Below are positions 24,797 through 33,393 of a stretch of DNA of 64,000 bases, one piece after another. The DNA is taken from contig NZ_CP058552.1 in assembly GCF_013401555.1 (NCBI RefSeq), positions 3,038,001 to 3,102,000 of the forward strand, in the 5' to 3' direction. The notes beneath the pieces are model-generated. The model was given only the letters and a program-made list of their open reading frames with translations. It ran no database searches and was not told where the DNA came from. Positions within the stretch are counted from its first letter, which is position 1. Each line of letters begins with the position of its first letter. This DNA comes from Paenibacillus sp. E222 (lineage in GTDB: Bacteria; Bacillota; Bacilli; Paenibacillales; Paenibacillaceae). The translations under genes were made by a program, and so were the position numbers.

Positions 24797-25798
24797 ATGA
24801 AAAAGAAATTGGGGTTATGGTTGGTAATGATATGTATGCTCGCAGTATTGGGAGCGTGCGGCAATAAAGAGGACGCGTCAGGGAATGCGGAGAATTCAGC
24901 TTCGACCGGAACCGAGGCGTCGACCAATGAAACGGACACAGCTGAGGCAGCTGAAGGCACACGAACCATTAAATACTTAGATAAAGAGTACACAGTCCCA
25001 ACAGAAGTTAACCGTATTGTTATTACTGGTTCCATGGAAGCGATGGAGGATGCGCTGGTTCTTGATGTACATCCGGTAGGGGCAATTACTTTTGGCGGCG
25101 AATTCCCGGAGATGTATGCTTCTATCACGGATCAAGCTGAGTCCATTGGGCAGAAGATTGAGCCTAACTTTGAGACCATTTTGTCCCTGAAACCTGATAT
25201 TATCTTGGGTTCCACCAAGTTTAAACCTGAAGTGGCCGAGCAGTTAAGTAAAATTGCGCCATTTATTCAGGTGTCCCATATTGCTACGGATTGGGAGTCG
25301 AACCTGAATCTGCTGGCTGAGCTGACAGGCAAGCAGGAACAGGCCAAACAGGAAATTGAACAGTATAGGGCTGCTCTGACTACTGCCCAGGCTAAATTAG
25401 GCGACAAACTTGAAAACAAAAAAGTGCTGGCAGTGCGTATTCGTAACGGACAAATGTATGTGTATCCTGAGTCTGTCTTTGTGAATCCGATTCTGTATGG
25501 AGACCTTGGATTCCAGGTTCCGGCCGAGATTCAGGCAGCCAAAGCACAGGAAGCACTTTCGGTAGAGAAGTTTGCAGAGATGAACCCGGATTATGTGTTT
25601 GTACAATTTGAGACATCCGAGAACTCAGATACCCCGAATGCCCTGACAGATCTGCAGAATAACCCGATTATCCAGAAGACAACTGCGCTGAAGGAAAATC
25701 ATGCTTTTGTGAATGTCATTGATCCATTGGCTGAAGGCGGTCCGGCATGGAGTCGTATTGAATTCCTGAAAGCAGCAGTTGAGCAGTTATCCAAATAA
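24797..25798 (+). CDS. Ferric-siderophore-binding lipoprotein (FeuA-like)
   Basis: A 333-residue class III (PeripBP_2) binding lipoprotein with signal peptide and lipobox L-G-A-C (Cys 21). A 20-residue Ser/Thr/Glu-rich spacer follows. The two-lobed fold bridged by a long helix has the usual K-P-D-I-I-L-G motif near residue 138. It captures ferric siderophore outside and delivers it to the two FecCD permeases that follow. Neighbourhood with the Btr-like regulator and esterases suggests a catecholate trilactone such as bacillibactin, though this is inference. Confidence 0.9.
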   Translation: MKKKLGLWLVMICMLAVLGACGNKEDASGNAENSASTGTEASTNETDTAEAAEGTRTIKYLDKEYTVPTEVNRIVITGSMEAMEDALVLDVHPVGAITFGGEFPEMYASITDQAESIGQKIEPNFETILSLKPDIILGSTKFKPEVAEQLSKIAPFIQVSHIATDWESNLNLLAELTGKQEQAKQEIEQYRAALTTAQAKLGDKLENKKVLAVRIRNGQMYVYPESVFVNPILYGDLGFQVPAEIQAAKAQEALSVEKFAEMNPDYVFVQFETSENSDTPNALTDLQNNPIIQKTTALKENHAFVNVIDPLAEGGPAWSRIEFLKAAVEQLSK

Positions 25799-25822
25799 TT
25801 AGAGCAAGGCGTGTATACTCCT

Positions 25823-26830
25823 ATGCAAAAAAGAAGATTGAATCCGGTGGTGCTGTTCGTAGCAGCACCTCTGTTCATTGCAGTTACCATTTTGGCGTCC
25901 GTGATGTACGGAGCCAAGAGCATTGACGTTTCGACCATAACGGCAGCCATTTTCCATTTTGATACAGACAGCATTGATCACCAGATCATCGTGTCATCAC
26001 GGCTCCCGCGTGTTATTGGTGCTTTATTGATCGGGGCTTTTCTGGCGGTGTCAGGTGCGCTCATGCAGGGGATGACAAGAAACTATCTTGCATCCCCTTC
26101 CATTATGGGGGTATCCGATGGATCGGTAGTGGTCATCACCATATGTATGGTATTTATGCCGAACACGTCATCTCTTGGTCTAATATTTTACTCTTTGGTG
26201 GGATCGGCACTTGGAGCAGGACTGGTATTTCTCATAGCCTGGTTACTGCCGGGCGGCATGTCGCCTGTTCGGCTTGCCATTCTGGGCACGATTATTGGTA
26301 CATTCCTCGGTGGTGTATCTCAGGCCGCGGCTACCTATTATCAGGTGTCTCAAACGATCAGTTTCTGGTATAACGCCAGATTGCATCAGATGGACCCTGG
26401 CATGATCAAGCTGATTATTCCATTTACTGTGGTGGGACTGGCGTTAGCCATCATTCTTTCCAAGTCTATTACCATTCTCTCGATGGGCGATGATGTGGCA
26501 ACAAGCCTGGGGCAGCGTACCGGATGGGTTAAGGCTTTATCGATACTGAGTGTGGTTATCCTGACTGGAATATCTGTGGCTTTGGCGGGCAAAATCGCTT
26601 TTGTCGGTTTGTTGGTTCCGCATATTACCCGATTTCTCTTCGGGGTAGATTACCGCTGGATTATTCCGTGTTCCGCTCTGCTGGGCGGATTCTTTTTGGC
26701 CTGGTGTGACATCCTGAGTCGTTTCATTAACTCTCCGTTTGAAACACCAATTGGAGTAGTCACCGCATTATTTGGCGTTCCCTTCTTCCTTTATCTGATC
26801 AAAACCAAAGGAGGGGGAAAACATGCCTGA
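25823..26830 (+). CDS. FecCD-family siderophore permease (FeuB-like)
   Basis: A 335-residue permease of the BtuC/FecCD family with about ten transmembrane helices. The signature segments are R-L-P-R-V-I-G-A-L-L-I-G near the N-terminus and F-V-G-L-L-V-P-H-I-T-R-F near the C-terminus. The start is uncertain: ATG 25823 is preferred, but GTG 25811 in the same frame is close to AGAGCAAGG. The next permease starts inside its last codons. No ATPase gene follows; Feu-type importers are known to use a distant shared ATPase (YusV). Confidence 0.9.
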   Translation: MQKRRLNPVVLFVAAPLFIAVTILASVMYGAKSIDVSTITAAIFHFDTDSIDHQIIVSSRLPRVIGALLIGAFLAVSGALMQGMTRNYLASPSIMGVSDGSVVVITICMVFMPNTSSLGLIFYSLVGSALGAGLVFLIAWLLPGGMSPVRLAILGTIIGTFLGGVSQAAATYYQVSQTISFWYNARLHQMDPGMIKLIIPFTVVGLALAIILSKSITILSMGDDVATSLGQRTGWVKALSILSVVILTGISVALAGKIAFVGLLVPHITRFLFGVDYRWIIPCSALLGGFFLAWCDILSRFINSPFETPIGVVTALFGVPFFLYLIKTKGGGKHA

Positions 26831-27845
26831 ACCGCAGCGGGGAAGATTATGGGCCGTCATTTTCATAAGTTCAATAATCATTGCAGCAGCCGTTTATATC
26901 AGTTTGACTAACGGTGCGTTTGACATATCGGTGATGGATGTGGTCAAAACGTTATTGCGGCTGGACCCTGTCCATGAGCATGATCTGGTCATTTTTGATT
27001 TCAGGCTGCCGCGTATTGTCATTGCATTACTGCTTGGCCTGGGACTCGGGATTGCCGGAGCTGTTATTCAGGGCATCGCCCGCAATCCACTGGCTGACCC
27101 CGGCATGCTTGGGATTAACGCAGGTGCCGGAACAGCAATGGTGCTCTTTATGCTTCTGTTTCATGGGTCCATAACAGGTACAGGATGGTTGTCCATTATG
27201 GCGATGCCACTGTTTGGCCTGTTGGGTGGATTAACGGCAGTTATTCTCATCTTGTGGTTTGCACAGGAGCGCGGTCAGTTGGATTCCCAAAGGCTTATTC
27301 TGGTCGGGATTGCCATCGGTTCAGGTTTTAGTGCAATTACGCTTTATCTTTCCCTAAAGATGAACCCGTCCGATTTTGAGATGGCAACCGTCTGGCTGAC
27401 CGGCAGCATCTATAATGCCAACTGGCGATACATATCGGCGATGATTCCGTGGCTGGTCCTGCTGATTCCGTTGCTTTGGGCTAAATCCCGTGTGCTGGAT
27501 GTCATGCAGCTGCAGGAGGCCAGCAGCATGGGACTAGGCGTGGATGTCCATCGGGAGAGAAAAATATTGTTGCTGGGCAGCGTCGGGCTCGTGAGTGCCT
27601 GTGTTGCCGTATCCGGGAGCATCGGATTTGTTGGGTTAATCGCTCCTCATATTGCACGGCGGCTGGTGGGGCTTCACCATAAACGGGTCATTCCGATATC
27701 CGGGTTGGTTGGAATGGCAATGGTTGTTGTAGGGGATTTGATCGGCAAAACGGTGTTTGCCCCGGCAGAACTGCCTGTGGGCATCGTCATCTCCATTATT
27801 GGCGTTCCTTATTTCATCTATTTACTGCTCAAAAACCGGATGTAA
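26823..27845 (+). CDS. FecCD-family siderophore permease (FeuC-like)
   Basis: A 340-residue FecCD permease, the second half of the importer heterodimer. It has about ten helices, R-L-P-R-I-V-I-A-L-L-L-G near residue 60 and F-V-G-L-I-A-P-H-I-A-R near residue 265. Its ATG overlaps the upstream stop by eight bases behind GGAGGGGG, implying coupled translation. It is followed after 37 nt by the second esterase gene. Confidence 0.9.
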   Translation: MPEPQRGRLWAVIFISSIIIAAAVYISLTNGAFDISVMDVVKTLLRLDPVHEHDLVIFDFRLPRIVIALLLGLGLGIAGAVIQGIARNPLADPGMLGINAGAGTAMVLFMLLFHGSITGTGWLSIMAMPLFGLLGGLTAVILILWFAQERGQLDSQRLILVGIAIGSGFSAITLYLSLKMNPSDFEMATVWLTGSIYNANWRYISAMIPWLVLLIPLLWAKSRVLDVMQLQEASSMGLGVDVHRERKILLLGSVGLVSACVAVSGSIGFVGLIAPHIARRLVGLHHKRVIPISGLVGMAMVVVGDLIGKTVFAPAELPVGIVISIIGVPYFIYLLLKNRM

Positions 27846-27882
27846 CAAGTCTGATTTGAAACAGGAGGGAAGGGTTCCATAC

Positions 27883-28617
27883 ATGAGTAAATGGGTACAG
27901 GAGTCGATTAATGGCTGGACGCTCCATCTGCTGCTTCCGCCATCTTACACAGAAGGAGATCGTCATTATCCGGTCGTTTATATTCAGGATGGAGGTGCGG
28001 TAGCCAAAGCCTGCAGCAATCTGCTGGATCATTCTTTTCGCTCCGGAAAACTGCCTGAATTGATTTTGGTCGGTATTGAACCTCACCATCGCAACGATGA
28101 CTACACGCCATGGCCTGTACCAGCGCTGCATGCATCCTTTTCGGCCTTTGGCGGTCAGGGAATCATATATCTGAAGGCGATCACTGAGCAGCTAAAACCG
28201 TATGTGGACTCGTCTTACCGTACTCTTACAGATTCAGAGAATACAGGTATACTTGGCTGTTCGCTCGGTGGGCTGATCTCTCTGTTTGCGGCGATGGAAT
28301 TCCCTCATATCTTTGGAAAGGTTGGGGCGTTATCAGCCTCAATGTGGTATGAAGGTTTCCTCGATTATATGAGTGACTATTGCTGGGCTGAACGCCGCGG
28401 GTTGAAGTTGTATATGTACGTTGGGAGTCTGGAAGGTGTGTACAAGGCTAATGCCCAAGCACAAATGCTGGAAAATACACGTTCTGCGTGTCGCATGATT
28501 TTGGCCCAGGGCTATCCTGCCGAGCGGCTGAATTACGTGGAGGAAGAGGGCGGGACGCATGATCTTTTATTTTTTGCCAAGCATCTGCCTGAAGCATTAA
28601 CCTGGTTGTTTCAGTGA
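27883..28617 (+). CDS. Second siderophore-esterase-like alpha/beta hydrolase (YbbA type)
   Basis: A 244-residue hydrolase of the esterase D/Fes-like group. Its nucleophile elbow is G-C-S-L-G-G near residue 125, and the final His is in G-G-T-H-D. ATG 27883 is taken because AGGAGGGAAGGG precedes it; longer frames running back into the permease gene are not credible. In Bacillus, ybbA likewise follows feuABC. Two esterases in one cluster may act on different siderophore forms (intact trilactone versus linear fragments). Confidence 0.82.
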   Translation: MSKWVQESINGWTLHLLLPPSYTEGDRHYPVVYIQDGGAVAKACSNLLDHSFRSGKLPELILVGIEPHHRNDDYTPWPVPALHASFSAFGGQGIIYLKAITEQLKPYVDSSYRTLTDSENTGILGCSLGGLISLFAAMEFPHIFGKVGALSASMWYEGFLDYMSDYCWAERRGLKLYMYVGSLEGVYKANAQAQMLENTRSACRMILAQGYPAERLNYVEEEGGTHDLLFFAKHLPEALTWLFQ

Positions 28618-28722
28618 GCATAGGGCTTAGTAAGCGCTCATTCTGTTTGGATATCGTCACACCTCAGCTTGTCCTTCCGAATTCGCCCATGCTATATTGG
28701 GGAGATGTGAGGAGATGAGGAT

Positions 28723-29478
28723 ATGAAGCTGGTGTCCTGGAATGTAAATGGATTGCGGGCATGTGTTACCAAAGGATTCATGGATTATTATAACGAGAGT
28801 CAAGCCGATATTTTCTGTGTGCAGGAGACCAAGCTGCAGGCAGGACAGATCGAAATGGATCTGGGTGAAGACGTATATCAATACTGGAATTATGCTGTCA
28901 AAAAAGGATACTCCGGCACAGCCATATTTACCCGGATCAAGCCGCTATCTGTCTGGTACGGGATAGAGGAAGATAGTGAACCGGAAGGCCGAATGATTAC
29001 GCTGGAGTTTGATCATTTTTATCTAATCAACGTATATACCCCCAATGCGAAGCGGGATCTGACCAGACTTCCTTACCGTTTGGAATGGGAGGATCGGTTC
29101 AGAGGGTACGTGCTGCAATTGGAGCAGACCAAGCCGGTTATCGTATGTGGTGACCTGAATGTAGCCCATCAGGAGATCGACCTGAAGAATCCGAAGCCGA
29201 ATCTGGGCAACTCGGGATTCACGCTGGAAGAGCGAGGCAAGATGACCGATCTGCTGGCTGCCGGATATGTGGATAGCTTCCGCCATCTGTACCCGGATCG
29301 CACGGATGTGTTCAGCTGGTGGTCGTACATGCCCAAGGTAAGAGAGCGTAATGTTGGATGGCGGATCGATTATTTTCTTGTGTCCAATCAACTGGCTCCG
29401 AAGGTGTCAGATGCGCATATTGATTGCCATGTCATGGGCAGTGATCATTGCCCGGTCGGTCTCACGTTGCAATTGTAG
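28723..29478 (+). CDS. exoA: Exodeoxyribonuclease III (AP endonuclease)
   Basis: A 251-residue member of the exonuclease III/APE1 family, acting in base-excision repair by cutting at abasic sites. It starts M-K-L-V-S-W-N-V-N-G-L-R and has the metal-binding Glu in Q-E-T-K. G-D-L-N-V-A-H lies near residue 147, and the catalytic His in G-S-D-H-C-P-V at the C-terminus. Full length for the family. GAGGAGATG precedes the ATG. It appears monocistronic, with a hairpin downstream. Confidence 0.95.
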   Translation: MKLVSWNVNGLRACVTKGFMDYYNESQADIFCVQETKLQAGQIEMDLGEDVYQYWNYAVKKGYSGTAIFTRIKPLSVWYGIEEDSEPEGRMITLEFDHFYLINVYTPNAKRDLTRLPYRLEWEDRFRGYVLQLEQTKPVIVCGDLNVAHQEIDLKNPKPNLGNSGFTLEERGKMTDLLAAGYVDSFRHLYPDRTDVFSWWSYMPKVRERNVGWRIDYFLVSNQLAPKVSDAHIDCHVMGSDHCPVGLTLQL

Positions 29479-29523
29479 ATTGCAGAGGGTTTATTTGGCT
29501 TTTTACAAAATGAATATCATCAA

Positions 29524-29562
29524 AACCGCAGGTTTCCGTTATCGGGAATTTGCGGTTATTTT
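29524..29562 (+). terminator. Terminator after exoA
   Basis: AACCGCA (29524-29530) pairs with TGCGGTT (29551-29557), with TTCC/GGGAA inside, followed by ATTTTA. Confidence 0.6.
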
Positions 29563-29749
29563 ACGTTGTCTATATGATTATCTTCCCTTTGGTACAGGTC
29601 TCAATGGTATTTTTCATCCTGCGGGTAGGGGGTGGAACTAGACTTAGGTTGGGGAAAGAACTGGACCCGGGATCGTTCCGTTTCCACCCGTACTTGGGTA
29701 AGATTGAAGAATACATATAGAAGAAGAGCTGGGTAAGGGGTAGAGAACG

Positions 29750-30733
29750 ATGAAGAAGGGGTTGCGGCGAGGATTGAAGGGGCTGGGTGGCCTGATGCTG
29801 GCAACAGGACTTCTGCTGCTGGCAGGAACCGCGTACGAGGCGTATCAGTCGACACAGGACATGAAATCTTACACTGCACCGGGCAAAATGTATGAGGTGA
29901 GCGGACGTAACATGCATCTCTATACAACGGGAAGAGGAAATGCGACGGTTGTTCTCGCTTCAGGCTGGGGTACGCCTAATCCGTATGTTGATTTCAGCCC
30001 GCTATATAACAAGTTGAAATCCCAGGTGAACATTGCGGTGTATGACCGGTTCGGTTACGGGTATAGCGATTATACGGATCGGCCACGTGATATCGATACC
30101 ATTACGGAGGAAATTCATCAACTGCTGCGAGTATCCGGCCAACGTCCGCCATATATCATGGTAGGTCATTCTCTTGGATCGCTGGAGACCGTGCGATTCG
30201 CGCAAATGTATCCCGATGAGGTAGCAGGTATGGTCATGATTGATGGAGGAAGTCCCGAATATTACAGCACTGTGGCCATGGAGCCATCGGATTGGTATTT
30301 CGATTCAGCACGTTTTCTGGTGAAAACAGGCATTGCGCGTACATTGCTGCATTCGGATCGGATAACGGAATCCTTGGTCGTTAACCCGGATCTCGTTACG
30401 GAGTCAATGAGAAAGGCAGCCACCATTTCCACGCTCAAGCATGCTTACAATGACAACGTGATTGGAGAGATGCGCAATTCCAAGACGAACGCAGCCCGTA
30501 TCCTGGAGCATAAAAAGGAATTCTCTTTCCCGTTAACCATTCTGACGGCCGGTTCAGAGAAATCAAGCGAAGGCAGCCGGGCATGGCAGGCAGATCAAGC
30601 CGATTTTGCTTCATGGTCCAGTCAAGGAACACAGGTCACTGTGGCACACGCCAAACACGATATTCATAATAGTCAGCCGGATATTGTCGCTAGTGAAATT
30701 TTGGAGTTGGTGAAGCGGTCCGGTGAACTATGA
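29750..30733 (+). CDS. Membrane-anchored or secreted alpha/beta hydrolase
   Basis: A 327-residue alpha/beta hydrolase. A basic N-terminus is followed by a hydrophobic segment (about residues 13-32) that may be an uncleaved anchor. The core shows the oxyanion strand V-L-A-S-G-W-G, D-R-F-G-Y-G-Y-S and the nucleophile elbow G-H-S-L-G-S near residue 145. The late His appears in V-A-H-A-K-H-D-I-H. Substrate is unknown. Its stop overlaps the start of a longer reading of the small peptide gene that follows (ATGA), suggesting co-transcription. Confidence 0.85.
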   Translation: MKKGLRRGLKGLGGLMLATGLLLLAGTAYEAYQSTQDMKSYTAPGKMYEVSGRNMHLYTTGRGNATVVLASGWGTPNPYVDFSPLYNKLKSQVNIAVYDRFGYGYSDYTDRPRDIDTITEEIHQLLRVSGQRPPYIMVGHSLGSLETVRFAQMYPDEVAGMVMIDGGSPEYYSTVAMEPSDWYFDSARFLVKTGIARTLLHSDRITESLVVNPDLVTESMRKAATISTLKHAYNDNVIGEMRNSKTNAARILEHKKEFSFPLTILTAGSEKSSEGSRAWQADQADFASWSSQGTQVTVAHAKHDIHNSQPDIVASEILELVKRSGEL

Positions 30734-30783
30734 AGAACATGATCCAGCCAAAATATAGCAAACAGGATGAGGAGGTAGAATGG

Positions 30784-30930
30784 ATGAAAAAGATCAGAAT
30801 TGCATCAAGATTCCTTTCCTTACTCCTGGCAAGCTGTCTGTTGTCTCTAACGGTGTTGTCCGTCTCCGTCTTGTTTGCTACCTCTTCCGTGGATGCCATA
30901 CCTTTTATCCATTCGGTTGGACGTGATTAG
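30784..30930 (+). CDS. Small exported peptide of 48 residues
   Basis: A 48-residue frame with a near-ideal GGAGGT site 7 nt before ATG 30784. The N-terminus is basic (M-K-K-I-R). Residues 8-35 are strongly hydrophobic, and a short tail ends S-S-V-D-A-I-P-F-I-H-S-V-G-R-D. That looks like an export signal with a 10-15 residue mature peptide. A longer in-frame version from ATG 30730 overlaps the hydrolase stop but has no ribosome site of its own. No family is recognised. It might be a peptide pheromone precursor or a single-span membrane peptide. Confidence 0.55.
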   Translation: MKKIRIASRFLSLLLASCLLSLTVLSVSVLFATSSVDAIPFIHSVGRD

Positions 30931-31002
30931 AATAAAAGGAATATATCAGGCCTTGCTGCTCTGCATGCAAGGTATTTCTATTTCACACTGGAAACCTGAC
31001 AG

Positions 31003-31030
31003 TTTACATGGTATGTTATATAATTATACT
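31003..31030 (+). promoter_or_regulatory. Probable sigma-A promoter of ddh
   Basis: TTTACA (31003-31008) and TATACT (31025-31030) are separated by 16 bp and lie 45 nt before the ddh start codon. Confidence 0.55.
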
Positions 31031-31074
31031 GAACAGAGTATGCAACATTAGATGAAGACAGGAGAGGATTGAAC

Positions 31075-32052
31075 ATGGTCAAAGTTGGTATCGTCGGTTA
31101 CGGAAATCTGGGCAAAGGTGTAGAGAAAGCGATTACTCAAAACCCGGATATGGAGCTCGTTGCTGTATTTACACGTCGTAACCCGGAGCAGATGGTTGCA
31201 GAAGGTATGGAGGTTCGTTTCGAGCACATCTCTGCTGCTGAGCAATACATAGGCAAAATTGATGTGATGATTCTGTGTGGAGGTTCGGCAACCGATCTTC
31301 CGGAGCAGACACCTGCAATTGCAAAATGGTTCAATACGGTGGATAGCTTCGATACACATGCCAAAATCCCTGAATTCTATAAAGAAGTTAACGCTGCGGC
31401 AGAGCAAGGTGGCCACGTGAGCGTCATTTCCACAGGTTGGGACCCGGGCTTGTTCTCCATGAACCGACTGCTTGCCCAATCGATCCTGCCAGAAGGTAAA
31501 GAGTACACGTTCTGGGGTAAAGGAGTAAGCCAAGGTCACTCCGATGCGATCCGTCGTGTTCCTGGCGTTAAGGCTGGTGTGCAATACACTGTACCTGTTG
31601 AAGAAGTAATCAACAGCATTCGTGCTGGGGAGACCCCAGAATTGACCACACGTGAGAAGCATCTGCGTCAATGTTATGTAGTTGCAGAAGCTGGTGCAAA
31701 TCAGGACGAAATTCGTGAAACGATTGTATCCATGCCGAACTATTTCTCGGATTACGATACAACGGTGACGTTCATTACTGAAGAGCAATTAAAGGCTGAG
31801 CATGAAGGTATGCCACACGGTGGGTTTGTCATTCGCAGTGGAGTTACAGGCGCAGGCCAGAAACAAATTATTGAATTTGGTCTGAAGCTCGACAGCAATC
31901 CTGAATTTACAGCAAGTGTACTGGTGGCTTATGCAAGAGCCGCACAACGTTTGAGTCTGGAAGGACACAAAGGGGCTAAGACGGTATTTGATATTCCACT
32001 CGGTCACCTGTCTCCTAAATCGGCTGAGGACCTTCGCCGCGACTTGCTGTAG
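31075..32052 (+). CDS. ddh: meso-Diaminopimelate dehydrogenase
   Basis: A 325-residue NADPH enzyme that reductively aminates tetrahydrodipicolinate in one step to meso-diaminopimelate, the peptidoglycan and lysine precursor. The nucleotide-binding motif G-I-V-G-Y-G-N-L-G-K-G is at residues 5-15. Family landmarks C-G-G-S-A-T-D, S-T-G-W-D-P-G-L-F-S and Q-G-H-S-D-A-I-R-R follow in order. Full length. ATG 31075 is 7-8 nt from GGAGAGG; a TTG six bases earlier is less likely. It stands alone with its own promoter and terminator, as in other bacilli having the dehydrogenase shortcut. Confidence 0.95.
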   Translation: MVKVGIVGYGNLGKGVEKAITQNPDMELVAVFTRRNPEQMVAEGMEVRFEHISAAEQYIGKIDVMILCGGSATDLPEQTPAIAKWFNTVDSFDTHAKIPEFYKEVNAAAEQGGHVSVISTGWDPGLFSMNRLLAQSILPEGKEYTFWGKGVSQGHSDAIRRVPGVKAGVQYTVPVEEVINSIRAGETPELTTREKHLRQCYVVAEAGANQDEIRETIVSMPNYFSDYDTTVTFITEEQLKAEHEGMPHGGFVIRSGVTGAGQKQIIEFGLKLDSNPEFTASVLVAYARAAQRLSLEGHKGAKTVFDIPLGHLSPKSAEDLRRDLL

Positions 32053-32115
32053 TCCGTTAATTCATTACCGCAGTTGTAAGTCCTGATTATGTATATCTAA
32101 AATGTAATACAACAC

Positions 32116-32155
32116 AAATAGCTCGTCCTTCTAAAAAGAGGGACGAGCTATTTGC
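32116..32155. terminator. Bidirectional terminator between ddh and the pentapeptide gene
   Basis: A perfect 13-bp stem AAATAGCTCGTCC/GGACGAGCTATTT with an A-rich loop, usable from either strand between convergent genes. Confidence 0.85.
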
Positions 32156-32233
32156 TGTACAAACGAATTAGTACCTATTCATGGTTTATTCATATTCATT
32201 CCTGATTCATACTTCATCTTGGGTTAGTCTTCC

Positions 32234-33088
32234 CTACAGCCAGTGTGAGGGAACGTTTAAATGATAAGGCAACTTGGTATCTGCATTGCCTGTTGCAGAG
32301 TTGAGCTGGGATTGTGTCAGAAAGATGCTGCCTCTCAGATCCGCTCCGCCCAGATTCGCATCCCGCAAGTCGGTCCCGATCAGATCGGTGTTTCTCATAT
32401 CTGCATTTCGTAAATCAGCCGCTATCATTAAGGCACCTCTAAAGCTTGCACCCCGAAGGTCAGCGCCTTTAAGATTGGCACCCAGAAAGTCTCTTCCCGT
32501 ACGCTTTTTGGTCTTCGATTGGGATGGTCCCTTACCCGAAGCTGGAACCTTTGCCCGCACCATCTCGCTGGCCTGTACAAGCAGTTCGTTCACCACCGCC
32601 CGATGTGCGGGAATATCGAGACGTAATATGGCAGATGGCTCCAGATCGGTTAGTCGTTCCGTTTCCCGATATACGTCCTTCAACGCGGCATGGATGGATG
32701 ATGTTTCCGGCAGCTGAAGCATTTCATTGATATAGCTCATCATCTCATGAAGCTGCTTCATGACAGGCAAGCAATCGAACATCTCGGCAGCAGATTCGGG
32801 ATGATTACGCCAATCCCTGCCCGCATATGTAATTTGTGATAGTTTCTGACCAGCCCCGAAACAATCGTAGACTGTGCAGCCCTTGAACCCCTTCTGTCGC
32901 AGCTGTGTATGGATACCACAGCGGTTATCGGTACGGAGATTGGGACAGGGGGTACCGCTGGATTTACCAAAAGCAAAGTCTGAGGATTTGCCATACGGCA
33001 AGGCAACACAGCATAGACCAAAACATTGCTCGCAGTCTGCACTTAAATGCAGAGTAGCCTGATTGCTACTGAATGCTTGATTAGTCAT
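32234..33088 (-). CDS. YkgJ-like cysteine cluster domain fused to pentapeptide repeats
   Basis: A 284-residue two-domain protein. Residues 17-85 hold a cysteine pattern (C-E-Q-C-F-G-L-C-C, then P-C-P-N-L, R-C-G-I-H, G-C-T-V-Y-D-C). This resembles the YkgJ-type zinc/iron-chelating domain. A helical middle follows (about 90-195). From about residue 205 there are ten or so A-(D/N)-L-x-x pentapeptide repeats (G-A-N-L-K, G-A-D-L-R, A-A-D-L-R and so on), predicted to form a short right-handed beta-helix. Some pentapeptide proteins mimic DNA and shield gyrase, but nothing here proves that. The gene stands alone. Confidence 0.78.
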   Translation of the reverse strand: MTNQAFSSNQATLHLSADCEQCFGLCCVALPYGKSSDFAFGKSSGTPCPNLRTDNRCGIHTQLRQKGFKGCTVYDCFGAGQKLSQITYAGRDWRNHPESAAEMFDCLPVMKQLHEMMSYINEMLQLPETSSIHAALKDVYRETERLTDLEPSAILRLDIPAHRAVVNELLVQASEMVRAKVPASGKGPSQSKTKKRTGRDFLGANLKGADLRGASFRGALMIAADLRNADMRNTDLIGTDLRDANLGGADLRGSIFLTQSQLNSATGNADTKLPYHLNVPSHWL

Positions 33089-33235
33089 TTGTACACTTCC
33101 TTTAATTAAAAGACTTGCTATTTTAAGGTCATTACAACTTTACCATCAGGCTGAATTTCGATCAATATGCTGCTATGTAGAATAAATTCATAACAATATT
33201 TGTATGATAAAGATAAAGTTAAAAAAATAAATACA

Positions 33236-33281
33236 AACTTTACGTAAGTTACTTGACTAAATGAATTTAATTACTTATTAT
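33236..33281 (+). promoter_or_regulatory. Promoter and palindrome upstream of the FMN reductase
   Basis: TTGACT (33253-33258) and TATTAT (33276-33281) with 17-bp spacing form a good sigma-A promoter. Immediately upstream is the near-palindrome AACTTTACGTAAGTT (33236-33250), a candidate binding site for a redox or quinone regulator. The rest of the 240-nt intergenic stretch is AT-rich with no other feature seen. Confidence 0.55.
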
Positions 33282-33393
33282 CAATATCAACAGAAGAAAT
33301 TAAACCAAACGGATACAGGATGGTGTCAATATGGGCTTTATGGATAAATTATTCGGAAAAACAAACAACAACACACAAGAGGAGGAACAATCG

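Noticed and set aside
27757..27882. Extension of the second esterase back into the permease gene
   Set aside because: The reading frame is open by chance there; a strong AGGAGGGAAGGG site points to ATG 27883.
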